NCBI GenBank assembly: GCA_025359245.1
Contig: JANYGW010000022.1
Span: 1-64,000, forward strand
DNA from: Massilia sp.
Lineage (GTDB): Bacteria > Pseudomonadota > Gammaproteobacteria > Burkholderiales > Burkholderiaceae_D
DNA: 64,000 nucleotides
Direction of reading: 5' to 3'
This document shows, piece by piece, positions 39,248 through 47,921 of this stretch (the first letter of the stretch is position 1; every line of letters starts with the position of its first letter). Made by a program: the position numbers and the translations under genes. The notes beneath the pieces are model-generated. The model made no database searches. It saw nothing but the letters and a program-made list of their open reading frames with translations, and was not told where the DNA came from.

Positions 39248-40558
39248 ATGAAAACCGCCTTCCGCCTGCTCAGCGCCGTTGCGCTGGTGCTCAGCCTTGC
39301 CCCCGCCATCGGCCAGGCCGCCGCGCCGATGCAGCACGTCGCCTGGTCGCGCAACGCCAACATCTACGAAGTGAACCTGCGCCAGTACACGCAGGAAGGC
39401 ACGATCAAGGCCTTCGCCGCGCACCTGCCGCGCCTGAAGAAGATGGGCGTCGATATCGTCTGGATCATGCCGGTCCAGCCGATCGGCCAGAAGGAGCGCA
39501 AGGGCACGCTGGGCAGCTACTACGCGGTCAAGGACTACAACGCCGTCAATCCGGAATTTGGCAGCATGGCCGACTTCAAAGCCATGGTGGCGCAGGCGCA
39601 CGCACTGGGCATGCACGTGATCCTCGACTGGGTGCCCAACCACACCGCCTGGGATCACGGCTGGGCCACTGAACACAAGGACTGGTACAAGAAGAACGCC
39701 AAGGGCGAGCTGTATCCGGTCACCTTCGTCGGCGATGGCGGCACCGAAATCTGGACCGACGTGATTGGCCTCGACTACACCCAGCCCGCGCTGTGGAAGG
39801 CGATGACCGAGTCCATGGCCACCTGGGTGCGCGAGACCGACATCGACGGCTTCCGCTGCGACGTGGCGGGACAGGTGCCGGTGCCGTTCTGGAACCAGGC
39901 GGTGCGTGAACTGAACAAGATCAAGCCGCTGTTCATGCTGGCCGAAGCCGACCAGGTGGACATGCACGACCAGGCCTTCGACATGACCTACGCGTGGGAC
40001 CTGGCCGAAGTGTTCAAGCGCATCGGCAAGGGGACGGCCGGCGCGCGCGAGCTGGCCGCGTATGTGAACCAGCCGCCCAAGGTATTCCCGCGCCAGGCCT
40101 ACCGCATGCTGTTTACGAACAACCACGACTTCAATTCCTGGGCTGGCACCGACCGCGAATTGTACGGCCCGGCCTACAAGGCGCTGGCGGTGCTGAGCGT
40201 CACGCTGCCCGGCATGCCGCTGATTTACGGCGGCCAGGAAGCGGGCCTCGACAAGCGGCTGGAGTTCTTTGAAAAGGATCCGATCGACTGGAAAAACTAC
40301 CCGCTCAGCGACTTCTATCACACCCTGCTGAAGCTGAAGAAAGACAATCCGGCACTGGCCAACGGGCAGTATGGCGCGCCGATGGAATTGCTCGCGGCGG
40401 GCAACGACAAGGTGTTCGCATTCCGGCGCCATGTGAACGGCAATACGGTCCGCGTGGCGGTCAACTTGTCGCCGGAATGGCAAGCCTACACCGTGGCCGG
40501 GTCGGCCAAGGCAGCCAAGCTGGGACCGTGGGAATGGGATATCCAGGCAGGAAAATAG
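39248..40558 (+). CDS. Secreted GH13 alpha-amylase-family glycosidase
   Basis: A 436-residue exported enzyme with a signal peptide (AFRLLSAVALVLSLAPAIG) and a GGAG ribosome site. The GH13 catalytic residues are clear: nucleophile Asp205 in GFRCDVA, acid/base Glu233 in LAEAD, transition-state stabiliser Asp294 in TNNHDF; also DWVPNHT (125-132 region) for calcium or active-site support. The small C-terminal beta domain ends in WDIQAGK. It hydrolyses alpha-1,4-glucans in the periplasm or outside. There is no maltodextrin uptake gene nearby; it is a single gene. Confidence 0.93.
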   Translation: MKTAFRLLSAVALVLSLAPAIGQAAAPMQHVAWSRNANIYEVNLRQYTQEGTIKAFAAHLPRLKKMGVDIVWIMPVQPIGQKERKGTLGSYYAVKDYNAVNPEFGSMADFKAMVAQAHALGMHVILDWVPNHTAWDHGWATEHKDWYKKNAKGELYPVTFVGDGGTEIWTDVIGLDYTQPALWKAMTESMATWVRETDIDGFRCDVAGQVPVPFWNQAVRELNKIKPLFMLAEADQVDMHDQAFDMTYAWDLAEVFKRIGKGTAGARELAAYVNQPPKVFPRQAYRMLFTNNHDFNSWAGTDRELYGPAYKALAVLSVTLPGMPLIYGGQEAGLDKRLEFFEKDPIDWKNYPLSDFYHTLLKLKKDNPALANGQYGAPMELLAAGNDKVFAFRRHVNGNTVRVAVNLSPEWQAYTVAGSAKAAKLGPWEWDIQAGK

Positions 40559-40609
40559 GTCAAGCGTGCGGCCCTTGCCAGGGAGGCAAGGCTCGGGGAT
40601 GATGGGGCC

Positions 40610-41053
40610 ATGAAAACACCTACCCTACTCCCTTTGCTGCGCCTGTCTGGCGCCCTCGCCCTGTGCGCCACCTTCGCTGCGTGCACGGGCACGGCCAACA
40701 GCGCGCCGGTGCCGGCCGCAACGCCGGCCGCCGCGCCGTTTGCGAAATCGAACATGCTGCAGCAGATCCAGGCCGAAGTCGGCGACGCCGCCTGCGACAG
40801 CGCCCAGCAATGCAAGACCGTGGCGATCGGCCACAAGGCGTGCGGCGGACCGGAAAGCTATATGGCCTGGTCGAACAAGCGCAGCGACGGCACCAAGATC
40901 ACGCAACTGGCCGCAGCACTGGCCGCCGAAAGCAAGGCACAAACCATCAACAACGGCATGATGTCGACCTGCTCGATGGTGGTTGATCCGGGCGCGACCT
41001 GCAGCGCAGGGCATTGCGTGACGCAGGGTCCAGGCGGCGCCGTCGCGCGCTAA
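40610..41053 (+). CDS. Small lipoprotein-like protein of unknown function
   Basis: A 147-residue protein with a hydrophobic signal ending in TFAAC, a plausible lipobox, then an Ala/Pro linker (about 27-45). The mature part has six Cys (DAACDSAQQCKTVAIGHKAC, STCSMV, ATCSAGHC) likely in disulfides, and the motif GHKACGGPESYMAWS, which I associate with an uncharacterised family in proteobacteria. A short ribosome-site match is not obvious (GGGGATGATGGGGCC). It stands alone 51 bases after the amylase gene. Confidence 0.75.
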   Translation: MKTPTLLPLLRLSGALALCATFAACTGTANSAPVPAATPAAAPFAKSNMLQQIQAEVGDAACDSAQQCKTVAIGHKACGGPESYMAWSNKRSDGTKITQLAAALAAESKAQTINNGMMSTCSMVVDPGATCSAGHCVTQGPGGAVAR

Positions 41054-41298
41054 GAGCAAACGCGCAATCGATCTCGCTGGCGTCGCCGATAATGCGTATT
41101 TACAGCGCCTCGATCAACGTTCGTTTTATTTCTTTTATGAAAAATTGAAAGACAAGAATGTCACTTAGACACAACAATTGGTGGGATTCTTCCGTGCAAT
41201 TTAACTGAGTATTTTCACAAGGCGTGCACGGTAGAGCGAGCACCGATGCCGCGACGGCTGTATCATGGGACCTTGAGAACACCCGCAAGGATTCCATC

Positions 41299-41835
41299 AT
41301 GAACAAACGTCGCTCCTTCCTGAAGACCTCGGCCGTGCTCGCTTCGGCACTGAGCGTTCCGACCCTGGCGCGCGCCGCGATGGCTGCACCGAACGAACGC
41401 ACATTGCGCCTGTACAACACCCACACCGGCGAAAGCGTCAAGAGCGTGTTCTGGGCTGATGGCAATTTCGTGCCCGAGGCATTGGCGGACATCAACAAGC
41501 TGCTGCGCGACCACCGCAACAACACCATTGCCTCGATGGACCCGCAATTGCTGCTGCTGCTAGACCAGGTCAGCGCCAAGTTCGGCGGGACCGACGTGCT
41601 GCACGTCATTTCGGGCTACCGTTCGCCGGAATCGAACGCCTTGCTGGCCGCGGCCAGCGGCGGCGTCGCCAAGCACAGCATGCACCTCGAAGGCAAGGCG
41701 ATCGACATTCGCATGCCGGGGCGCGACCTGGCCAGCCTGCACAAGGCGGCGCTGGGACTGGGCGCCGGCGGGGTCGGCTACTATCCCGACTCGCAGTTCG
41801 TCCACATGGATACCGGCCGCGTCCGCCACTGGTAG
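41299..41835 (+). CDS. DUF882 / YcbK-type M15 zinc peptidase, Tat-exported
   Basis: A 178-residue protein with a twin-arginine signal (NKRRSFLKTSAVLASALSVP) and an AAGGA ribosome site. The domain is of the peptidase M15/DUF882 type: SGYRSPESN (105-113), KHSMHLEGKAIDIRM with likely zinc ligands His129 and Asp136, and FVHMDTG with His169. Members cleave or bind peptidoglycan peptides (D-Ala-D-X carboxypeptidase-like fold). Export in folded form by Tat is usual for this family. It probably acts in cell-wall remodelling. Confidence 0.92.
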   Translation: MNKRRSFLKTSAVLASALSVPTLARAAMAAPNERTLRLYNTHTGESVKSVFWADGNFVPEALADINKLLRDHRNNTIASMDPQLLLLLDQVSAKFGGTDVLHVISGYRSPESNALLAAASGGVAKHSMHLEGKAIDIRMPGRDLASLHKAALGLGAGGVGYYPDSQFVHMDTGRVRHW

Positions 41836-41850
41836 CCCTTTGGGCACACG

Positions 41851-42654
41851 ATGACGCCATCGCTGACGCGCCTCATCGTTGCCCTGCTGGCGCTCCAGGC
41901 CCTGCCTGGCGGTGCCCGCGCCGATACGCCGGCCCCGCTGGTCCGGGTTCCCTTCGTGCGCGATCCGGTCGACAAATCCTACGTCAAAATGATCAAGGGC
42001 ATGGACCGCTTCGAGCGCGAACATGCGCTCGCGCCGGCGGCCACGCTGCGTTTTCGCGTGCTGCCGCGCCTGCCCAAGACCAATATGGACGGCATTGCGC
42101 TGCGGGTCGCCGGCGACCAGGTGTCGCTGCCGCTGGCGGTCGCGCCCGACAACAGTTTCGTCTTGCCGCGCAACGAGCAGGCGCTGCGCGAAGACGCCGC
42201 CGTGCTGGCCAACCGCAAGAGCGACAGCATGACCTGGCGCGCCTGGATCCAGACGCCGGGCCTGGCGCCGGGCGTGCGGCGACTGGGCGACCTGCGCCTC
42301 GAGTGCCGGGTCGGCATGGACGCCGGACTGATTTCGAACAGCTCGCCGATCTTCGGCTGGCTGTCGAACCTGCTCACCACGACCGAACAGGTGTGCAACA
42401 ACGCCGACGGCAACTACCTGTTCTTTGCCGACCGGCCCGTGTTCAGCGTCACCTTGCGGGCCGGCGCGCGCAACGAAGTGCTGCCGTTCAAGATGCTGTA
42501 TGCCGGCGGCGACGAGACGCGCGCCACCCTGCCCTTTTGCGACTGCCAGGTGCTGCTCGATCGCAGCTATTACGCACCCATCTGGGACCGCAGCTGGCCC
42601 GACGATACACTGGTCGGATTCGAGTATATGGACACCCCGGCGGAGGCCAAATGA
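41851..42654 (+). CDS. Secreted hypothetical protein
   Basis: A 267-residue exported protein (signal MTPSLTRLIVALLALQALPG). The mature part is beta-rich with a likely disulfide pair around LECRVG and VCNNADGN and a CDC motif near the C-terminus (ATLPFCDCQVLLD). No family recognised. Its stop overlaps the start of the small SmpA-like lipoprotein gene (ATGA), so the two are translationally coupled and may function together in the envelope. Confidence 0.75.
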   Translation: MTPSLTRLIVALLALQALPGGARADTPAPLVRVPFVRDPVDKSYVKMIKGMDRFEREHALAPAATLRFRVLPRLPKTNMDGIALRVAGDQVSLPLAVAPDNSFVLPRNEQALREDAAVLANRKSDSMTWRAWIQTPGLAPGVRRLGDLRLECRVGMDAGLISNSSPIFGWLSNLLTTTEQVCNNADGNYLFFADRPVFSVTLRAGARNEVLPFKMLYAGGDETRATLPFCDCQVLLDRSYYAPIWDRSWPDDTLVGFEYMDTPAEAK

Positions 42655-42953
42655 GGTGCGTGCTGCTGGCCGCGCTGGCCTGCGCCGTGCTGCTGCTGGG
42701 CGGCTGCGCCAGCACGCCCGCGCCGCCCGGCGCCCAGGTCGACGAGGCGCGCCTGGCCGCCGCCGCCGTGCCGGGCCGGGCCACCCGTGCCAGCGTGCTG
42801 GCCGCGCTCGGGCCGACCCACAAGGTCGCCTTCGACAACGGCATGGAAGTATGGCTGTACCAGATACCGAGGGGCGGCGACCGCTTTGCCGAGTTCGTCA
42901 TCCTGTTCGACCGCAACGGTCTGGTCAGCAAGACGCGGCGCCGCGAACCTTAG
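42651..42953 (+). CDS. Small SmpA/OmlA-like lipoprotein
   Basis: A 100-residue lipoprotein with the lipobox LLLGGC (Cys19). The mature part, PGRATRASVLAALGPTHKVAFDNGMEVWLYQ, fits the SmpA/OmlA (BamE-like) fold: a helix that starts with a threonine-rich turn, then GxP and a WxY strand. It ends in a basic tail. It is coupled to the secreted protein upstream by a four-base overlap. It is too short for BamE itself and has no bam genes nearby, so an unrelated envelope role is likely. Confidence 0.82.
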   Translation: MRCVLLAALACAVLLLGGCASTPAPPGAQVDEARLAAAAVPGRATRASVLAALGPTHKVAFDNGMEVWLYQIPRGGDRFAEFVILFDRNGLVSKTRRREP

Positions 42954-43394
42954 CAAGGTGAAAGCTAGACGGCACTAACGCGTTTGCATGGAGAGATTTT
43001 GCGGAAAACTCCGTCCAACTGTCAATTGACTCTGCCGAGCCGGGGCAAAACGAATTCGCGAGAGAGAACACAGACGGTATCTGCCCGCCTGCCCGCCAGT
43101 CGATTAAAATTTAGGCAGTGGGACATGCATTCGTTTTGAAAAGTCGTCGGATGGGCAATCCGGGGGAAAGGCAGATGGTCACAATGGTGCCGTAATTGCC
43201 GGAAAGGTGGACCCGGCCACTTTGATCTATCGCAACCAGACTATTCTACCGGGCCCTAGGATCAGATTTGACAAAGGGATTGGCTAGTCACACCGTGATT
43301 CGCCCCTCGCCCTGCCTTCCAGACAAGTCCCGGGTGCCTCTGCATAATGTCGTGGTGGCGGTGGCAGCTGGATACATTCTTGAATGGGCAAGCC
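42954..43394. other. 441-bp intergenic stretch without a recognisable gene
   Basis: No open frame here has a plausible start and family match on either strand. Base composition is more even than in the neighbours. A possible extended -10 (TGCATAAT near 43340-43347) lies about 48 bases before the ORF6N gene. The sequence around 43160-43260 looks like decayed coding or mobile-element DNA but I cannot assign it. Confidence 0.5.
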
Positions 43395-44012
43395 ATGAGT
43401 GCCGACCTGCTGCCGTTAGAATCGATTACCCAGCGCATTGCCATCTTGCGCGGTCAAAAAGTCTTACTCGATTCTGACCTTGCCACTCTATATGGCGTGG
43501 CAACCAAGCGCTTCAACGAACAAGTCAAGCGCAACCATGAGCGTTTTCCGCCTGACTTCATGTTCCAGGTCAGTGAAGACAAGTTCGCGGCTTTGAGGTC
43601 GCATTTTGCGACCTCAAGCGGCCAGTCCGGCGGCCGTGGCGGCCGGCGCTATTTGCCATTTGCATTCACCGAGCACGGCGCCATCATGGCCGCAATGATC
43701 TTGAATAGTCCGCGGGCTACTCAAGTGTCGGTCTATGTCGTGCGCGCCTTCTTGCAGTTGCGTGAATTGATCGTGTCGAACAAGGAGCTAGCGCTGCGCC
43801 TCGATGACCTGGAAAGCAAGACCGAGCTGATGTCGTTAAAACATAACACGTTCCAACACAACACGCGCTTGCAGCTTAAACAGCTTTTCGACACCATTCG
43901 CGAATTGATGGCGCCAGCGAGCCCCATCCAAAAACGCCCCATCGGCTTCGTGACGACCGACGATTTAGCTGCGAAGCCAAAGTCGAACGAATTCGATCGG
44001 CACTTGCCCTAA
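43395..44012 (+). CDS. ORF6N domain-containing protein
   Basis: A 205-residue protein. The N-terminal ORF6N domain (about 8-110) shows ITQRIAILRGQKVLLDSDLA, LYGVATKRFNEQVKRN, RFPPDFMFQ and RYLPFAFTEHGAIMAAMILN, typical of phage and mobile-element proteins of the KilA-N/ORF6N class, often DNA-binding. A helical C-terminus (ELIVSNKELALRLDDLE) probably forms a coiled coil. It lies between an empty stretch and a chromosomal signalling gene with no other phage genes nearby, which suggests a horizontally acquired or relic gene. A perfect 11-bp palindrome is embedded in the coding sequence at 43593-43617. The start at 43395 follows GGGCAAGCC. Confidence 0.9.
   Translation: MSADLLPLESITQRIAILRGQKVLLDSDLATLYGVATKRFNEQVKRNHERFPPDFMFQVSEDKFAALRSHFATSSGQSGGRGGRRYLPFAFTEHGAIMAAMILNSPRATQVSVYVVRAFLQLRELIVSNKELALRLDDLESKTELMSLKHNTFQHNTRLQLKQLFDTIRELMAPASPIQKRPIGFVTTDDLAAKPKSNEFDRHLP
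43593..43617. repeat. Perfect palindrome inside the ORF6N gene
   Basis: TTGAGGTCGCA, a TTT loop, and TGCGACCTCAA form an 11-bp perfect stem within the codons for LRSHFATS. It could form a cruciform or RNA hairpin or be an internal operator. Confidence 0.85.
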
Positions 44013-44125
44013 ATGCTGTTCACACTCAAGTCTCCTTTGCGGCGAACAAAGCTGCAAGAAGATGCCCATTGAACTTGCAACTGCGAATGTTGTCCAACCG
44101 AAGATTCCCACCACTATGGTTCGCC

Positions 44126-46111
44126 ATGAACGATCACCTGGTGCAGTTCTACGAGGACGACGTATTCCTCATCAAAGGGCTGGCCGACTATATTGGTTCG
44201 GCCCTCGCCAGCGGCAACAAAGGTATCGCGATCGCGACGGGGGACCATTTACGCAGTCTCGAGGAAACGCTGAGCGCGCGCGGCCTGCTCGACGAGCGCG
44301 GCTGCGCCACGGTCGGCAGCTATGTGGCGCTGCAGGCCGACCACATGCTGCCGCTGCTCATGGAAGACGGCATCCCCAACGAAATCGCGTTCCGCAACAG
44401 CATCGGTGCGCTGATCAGCGACGCCGCCGAACGCGACACCAAAAAAATCTACGTGTTCGGCGAAATGGTCGCCATCCTGTGCGCCGCCAGCCACTGCTCG
44501 CTGCTATCGACCGGCAAGCACGACGCGGCGATCCGGGTCGAGCGCTACTTCAACAACCTGCAGCGCCATTTCGCGTTTTCGCTGCTGTGCGGCTACCCGC
44601 TGGACGCCTTTCCCAGTTCGTCCGACGCGCTGATGTTCGACGAAGTGTGCGCGCTGCACACCCATGTGCTGCCGGCCGAAAGCTACGACCCGGCGGCCAG
44701 CCTGCAATCCTTGCAGCGCACCATCGCCTCCCTGCAGCAGCAGGCCTATTCGCTGTCGACCGAGGTGCATGACCGGCGCCAGATCGAGCAGGCGCTGCGC
44801 GAAGTCAACGTCGACCGCCTGACCGGGCTGCCGAACCGCAATGTGTTCCACGACCGGCTCGACATGGACATCAAGAAGGCGCACCGCAGCGGCTTGCCGC
44901 TGGCGCTGCTGTTCATCGACCTCGACCATTTCAAGGAAATCAACGACACGCTCGGCCATGAAATCGGCGATTTGCTGCTCAAGCAAGTCGGCCAGCGCCT
45001 GCAAGCCTATGTGCGCGAGACCGATACCGTGGCCCGCCTGGGCGGCGACGAATTCACGATCACCCTGTCCGAACTGCACGACACCGGCAAGGTCACCGAC
45101 GTGGCCCAGAAAATCCGCAACGACCTGGCGCGCCCGTTCCGGCTCGAGGGCGAGCTGGCCTATATTTCGGCCAGCATCGGCATCACCCTCTACCCGCGCG
45201 ACGGCGCCAATGCCGGCGACCTGCTGCGCAATGCCGACCAGGCCATGTACCAGTCCAAGGATGGCGGGCGCAACCGCTTCACCTATTTCACGGCCAGCAT
45301 GCAAGAAGCGGCGCAGGCGCGCATGGCCATGAGCAACGAACTGCGCCGCGCGATCGAAGACGACCAGCTCGAACTGTTCTACCAGCCCATCGTCGACATG
45401 GCGAACGGGCGCATCCGCAAGGCCGAGGCGCTGCTGCGCTGGCAACATCCGCTGCTGGGCAAGGTCAGCCCGGTCGAGTTCATCCCGATCGCCGAGCACA
45501 CCGGACTGATCGTCGAAATGGGCAACTGGGTGTTTCGCAATGCGCTCGCGCACGCGCGCCGCTGGCGCGCGCTGGACGACCAGCTGACCGTCAATGTCAA
45601 TGTGTCGCCGGCCCAGTTTTACCAGGCCAACGGCGACAACTGCCGGCACTGGGTCACCGACGGCGCGTTCGGCGCCAACGGCGTGGCCGGCGCGCCCGAG
45701 GTGGGCCTGGAGATCACCGAATCCCTGCTGCTGGCGTCGAACAACTTCGTGCTCAAGCAGCTGCTCGCCTTCCAGCAGGCCGGCATCAAGATATCGCTGG
45801 ACGACTTCGGCACCGGCTACTCGTCGCTGTCCTACCTGCGCAAGTTCGACCTCGACTTCCTCAAGATCGACAAGTCCTTCGTGTACAACCTCGAAAACGA
45901 CGCGGCCAACGTGGCGCTGTGCGAAGCGATCATCGTGATGGCCCACAAGCTGGGCCTGAAAGTGGTGGCCGAGGGGGTCGAAACCCAGCAGCAATACGAC
46001 ATGCTGCGCCATGCCGGCTGCGATTTTGGCCAGGGTTTCCTGTTCGGCGCGCCGCTGCCGGCCGACGACTTCGAGGCGCTGCTCAGGCGCGGCGGCGCGC
46101 TGGCGTCATGA
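44126..46111 (+). CDS. MEDS-GGDEF-EAL c-di-GMP signalling protein
   Basis: A 661-residue protein counted from the ATG at 44126; upstream in-frame starts to 44069 exist and no ribosome site decides. Residues 1-160 match the MEDS (DcmR-type sensory) domain: HLVQFYEDDVFLIKGLADYI, GIAIATGDH, and a late FAFSLLCGYP. A short coiled coil leads to a GGDEF domain with RLGGDEF (306-310) and an EAL domain with KAEALLRW (Glu434), LEITES and DDFGTGYSSLSYLR. Both sites look intact. MEDS domains are thought to sense small C1 or hydrocarbon-like ligands, but the signal is unproven. The gene is apparently monocistronic. Confidence 0.9.
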   Translation: MNDHLVQFYEDDVFLIKGLADYIGSALASGNKGIAIATGDHLRSLEETLSARGLLDERGCATVGSYVALQADHMLPLLMEDGIPNEIAFRNSIGALISDAAERDTKKIYVFGEMVAILCAASHCSLLSTGKHDAAIRVERYFNNLQRHFAFSLLCGYPLDAFPSSSDALMFDEVCALHTHVLPAESYDPAASLQSLQRTIASLQQQAYSLSTEVHDRRQIEQALREVNVDRLTGLPNRNVFHDRLDMDIKKAHRSGLPLALLFIDLDHFKEINDTLGHEIGDLLLKQVGQRLQAYVRETDTVARLGGDEFTITLSELHDTGKVTDVAQKIRNDLARPFRLEGELAYISASIGITLYPRDGANAGDLLRNADQAMYQSKDGGRNRFTYFTASMQEAAQARMAMSNELRRAIEDDQLELFYQPIVDMANGRIRKAEALLRWQHPLLGKVSPVEFIPIAEHTGLIVEMGNWVFRNALAHARRWRALDDQLTVNVNVSPAQFYQANGDNCRHWVTDGAFGANGVAGAPEVGLEITESLLLASNNFVLKQLLAFQQAGIKISLDDFGTGYSSLSYLRKFDLDFLKIDKSFVYNLENDAANVALCEAIIVMAHKLGLKVVAEGVETQQQYDMLRHAGCDFGQGFLFGAPLPADDFEALLRRGGALAS

Positions 46112-46187
46112 TGCGCCCCGGCCTGAGCGCAGTTTCCGGCATGCGCTACAATCAAGGGCCTTGCCACCATCCTCCCGCACAGCCCCC

Positions 46188-46562
46188 ATGACTGATCACG
46201 ACTCTCCGGCCGCCGTCGTCCAGCGCCAGCTCGACGCCTACAATGCACGCGACCTCGACGCCCTGCTCGCCACCTACGCCGCCGATGCGCGCCAGTTCGA
46301 GCATCCCGCCACACTGGCCGCCAGCGGCGCGGCCGAGATCGGCGCGCGCCTGGCACTGCGCTTCCAGGAACCGAACCTGCACGCACGGCTGCTGCAGCGG
46401 GTCGTCATGGGGACGATGGTGATCGACCATGAGCTGGTCACCCGCACCTTCCCCGAGGGGACCGGCACGGTCGAACTGGTTGCCATGTACAACGTCATCG
46501 ACGGCAAGATCGCATCGGCATCGGTCCAGCTCAGCAACAAGCGCCTGGACGGGGGCCATTGA
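46188..46562 (+). CDS. SnoaL-like / NTF2-fold protein
   Basis: A 124-residue protein with the cone-shaped NTF2-like pattern: VVQRQLDAYNARDLDALLATYAADA in the first helix, a G-A-A-E-I-G turn and FPEGTGTVELVAMYNVIDGKI in the last strands. Members include small hydrolases, isomerases and binding proteins; no catalytic residues are decisive. It lies 40 bases upstream of the hotdog thioesterase gene on the same strand, so the two may form a small operon. Confidence 0.85.
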   Translation: MTDHDSPAAVVQRQLDAYNARDLDALLATYAADARQFEHPATLAASGAAEIGARLALRFQEPNLHARLLQRVVMGTMVIDHELVTRTFPEGTGTVELVAMYNVIDGKIASASVQLSNKRLDGGH

Positions 46563-46602
46563 GGGGCTAGAATAAGGATTTCGATCCAGTCCAGAGATTC
46601 CC

Positions 46603-47046
46603 ATGGCCCGACTCCAGCTTGATTTCCCCGAAGAGCAGTATTACTACAGCACGCCGCTGACGGTGCGGGTGACCGACATCAACGGCGCCAACCACCTGGG
46701 CAACGACTCGATGATCTCGATGATCTCGGAGGCGCGCGCGCGCTTCCTGTATGAATTCGGGATCCGCGAAACCGAACGCGACGGCACCGGCATCATCGTC
46801 ACCGACCTGGCCACGACCTACCGGGCCGAAGCGCACGCGCGCGACCAGCTGCTGTTCGAGGTCGGCGTCATGGACTTCAACAAATACGGCGGCGACATCA
46901 CCTTCCGGGTGACGCGGCCGGGCGACAAGACGCTGATTGCGATGGCCAAGTCCGGCTTCGTCTTCTACAACTACAAGAGCGGCCAGGTCGTGCTCATGCC
47001 CGACGAATTCCGCGCCAAGTTCCCCCGCGTCAACTGGATCGACTAA
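46603..47046 (+). CDS. Hotdog-fold acyl-CoA thioesterase family protein
   Basis: A 147-residue protein of the 4HBT type. VRVTDINGANHLGNDSMISMISEARARFL is the family's active-site loop and central hot-dog helix (Asp/Asn at the start, Glu in SEAR), and KSGFVFYNYKSGQVVLMPDEF closes the sheet. It hydrolyses acyl-CoA thioesters, substrate unknown. It probably works in fatty-acid or aromatic acyl metabolism. It follows the SnoaL-like gene by 40 bases. Confidence 0.85.
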   Translation: MARLQLDFPEEQYYYSTPLTVRVTDINGANHLGNDSMISMISEARARFLYEFGIRETERDGTGIIVTDLATTYRAEAHARDQLLFEVGVMDFNKYGGDITFRVTRPGDKTLIAMAKSGFVFYNYKSGQVVLMPDEFRAKFPRVNWID

Positions 47047-47062
47047 ACCGCCTGAACCGGCA

Positions 47063-47234
47063 TCAGACCTCAATGCCGCTAAGTTAAGCCTCTGAGACGC
47101 CCTAAAAACCGTCATCCCCGCGAAGGCAGGGATCCATAGCGCCGATGAGCAGAGGCGCCATGGATTCCCGCCTTCGCGGGAATGACGACTCTAGAGATTC
47201 CGACTTGGCCTAACTTAGCGGCATTATGGTCTGA
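47063..47234. repeat. MITE-like hairpin element with long terminal inverted repeats
   Basis: A 172-bp element of two nested palindromes. The outer arms (47063-47090 and 47207-47234) match over 28 bases with about three differences and share TCAGACC plus AATGCCGCTAAGTTA. The inner arms (47111-47143 and 47154-47186) match over 33 bases with about four differences around GTCATCCCCGCGAAGGC, with a ten-base loop. There is no open frame inside. The form fits a miniature inverted-repeat element, mobilised by a transposase elsewhere, inserted between the thioesterase gene and the ECF sigma gene. Confidence 0.8.
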
Positions 47235-47266
47235 CCCTCGGTTTTCACCATTGCTTGAAAATAGTT

Positions 47267-47294
47267 GGAACTTCTTGGGCACGAAACGGGAATA
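47267..47294 (+). promoter_or_regulatory. Candidate ECF-type promoter upstream of the sigma-factor gene
   Basis: GGAACTT at 47267-47273 matches the -35 element of many ECF sigma factors, with a possible -10 about sixteen bases on (GAATA). It lies about 40 bases before the sigma gene start. Autoregulation would be normal. The -10 is weak. Confidence 0.35.
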
Positions 47295-47311
47295 CCAGTA
47301 GAGACCCGACC

Positions 47312-47917
47312 ATGACCAGCCCCCTTCCCTCCACCGATTCCGACCTGTTGCGCCAGCTGCGCGCCGGTACGGGCGCCGCCTTCCAGGTGCTGTACCGGCG
47401 CCACCAGGGCCCGTTGTTCCGCTTTGCGACCTTGCGCAGCGGCTCGGCCGACACCGCCGCCGACGTGGTGCAGGAAGTGTTCATGGGCCTGCTCAGCGGC
47501 AGCTTCCACTTCGATCCGCTGCGCGGTCCGCTGTCCAATTTCCTGTTCGGCGTGGCGCGCAAGCTCATACTCAAGCACGAGCATCCGCGCCTGCGCGAGG
47601 AAAGCCTGTCCGAGCCGGACGACGGCGACGACGACCAGGATGCCGGCAGCTGCGCGCACGAGCCACTGGCGCGCCTGCTCAGCGATGAACTGGCCGAGCA
47701 GGTGCGGCGCGCCATCGCGCTGCTGCCGCCCCACTATCGCGACGCCGTGATCCTGTTCGAATTGCACGAACTGTCCTACCTGGAGATCGCCGAGATCTGC
47801 CAGGTCGACATCGGCACAGTGCGTTCGCGCCTCTCGCGCGGCCGCGCCGCGATGGCGAAACGACTGGCGGCGCACCGCCCCGACACGCAACGCAGCCTGA
47901 CCGCTGCAACGAGGTAG
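47312..47917 (+). CDS. ECF RNA polymerase sigma factor
   Basis: A 201-residue sigma-70-family factor. Region 2 (about 20-90) has AFQVLYRRHQGPLFRFA and AADVVQEVFMGLL, with FNFLFGVARK-like spacing in LSNFLFGVARKLILKH; an acidic linker (EPDDGDDDQDAGS) precedes region 4 (about 140-190: LPPHYRDAVILFELHELSYLEIAEICQ and GTVRSRLSRGRAAM). It directs RNA polymerase to its own regulon. It starts the operon sigma/anti-sigma/exported effector; four bases separate its stop from the next gene. The insertion element lies just upstream. Confidence 0.92.
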   Translation: MTSPLPSTDSDLLRQLRAGTGAAFQVLYRRHQGPLFRFATLRSGSADTAADVVQEVFMGLLSGSFHFDPLRGPLSNFLFGVARKLILKHEHPRLREESLSEPDDGDDDQDAGSCAHEPLARLLSDELAEQVRRAIALLPPHYRDAVILFELHELSYLEIAEICQVDIGTVRSRLSRGRAAMAKRLAAHRPDTQRSLTAATR

Positions 47918-47921
47918 CACC

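Noticed and set aside
40573-40590. Hairpin after the amylase gene
   Set aside because: A CCTTGCC/GGCAAGG stem is present but no T tract follows, so I do not call a terminator.
43160-43260. Possible decayed insertion-sequence remnant
   Set aside because: No inverted ends, target duplication or transposase-like frame could be seen, so it is left as empty intergenic DNA.
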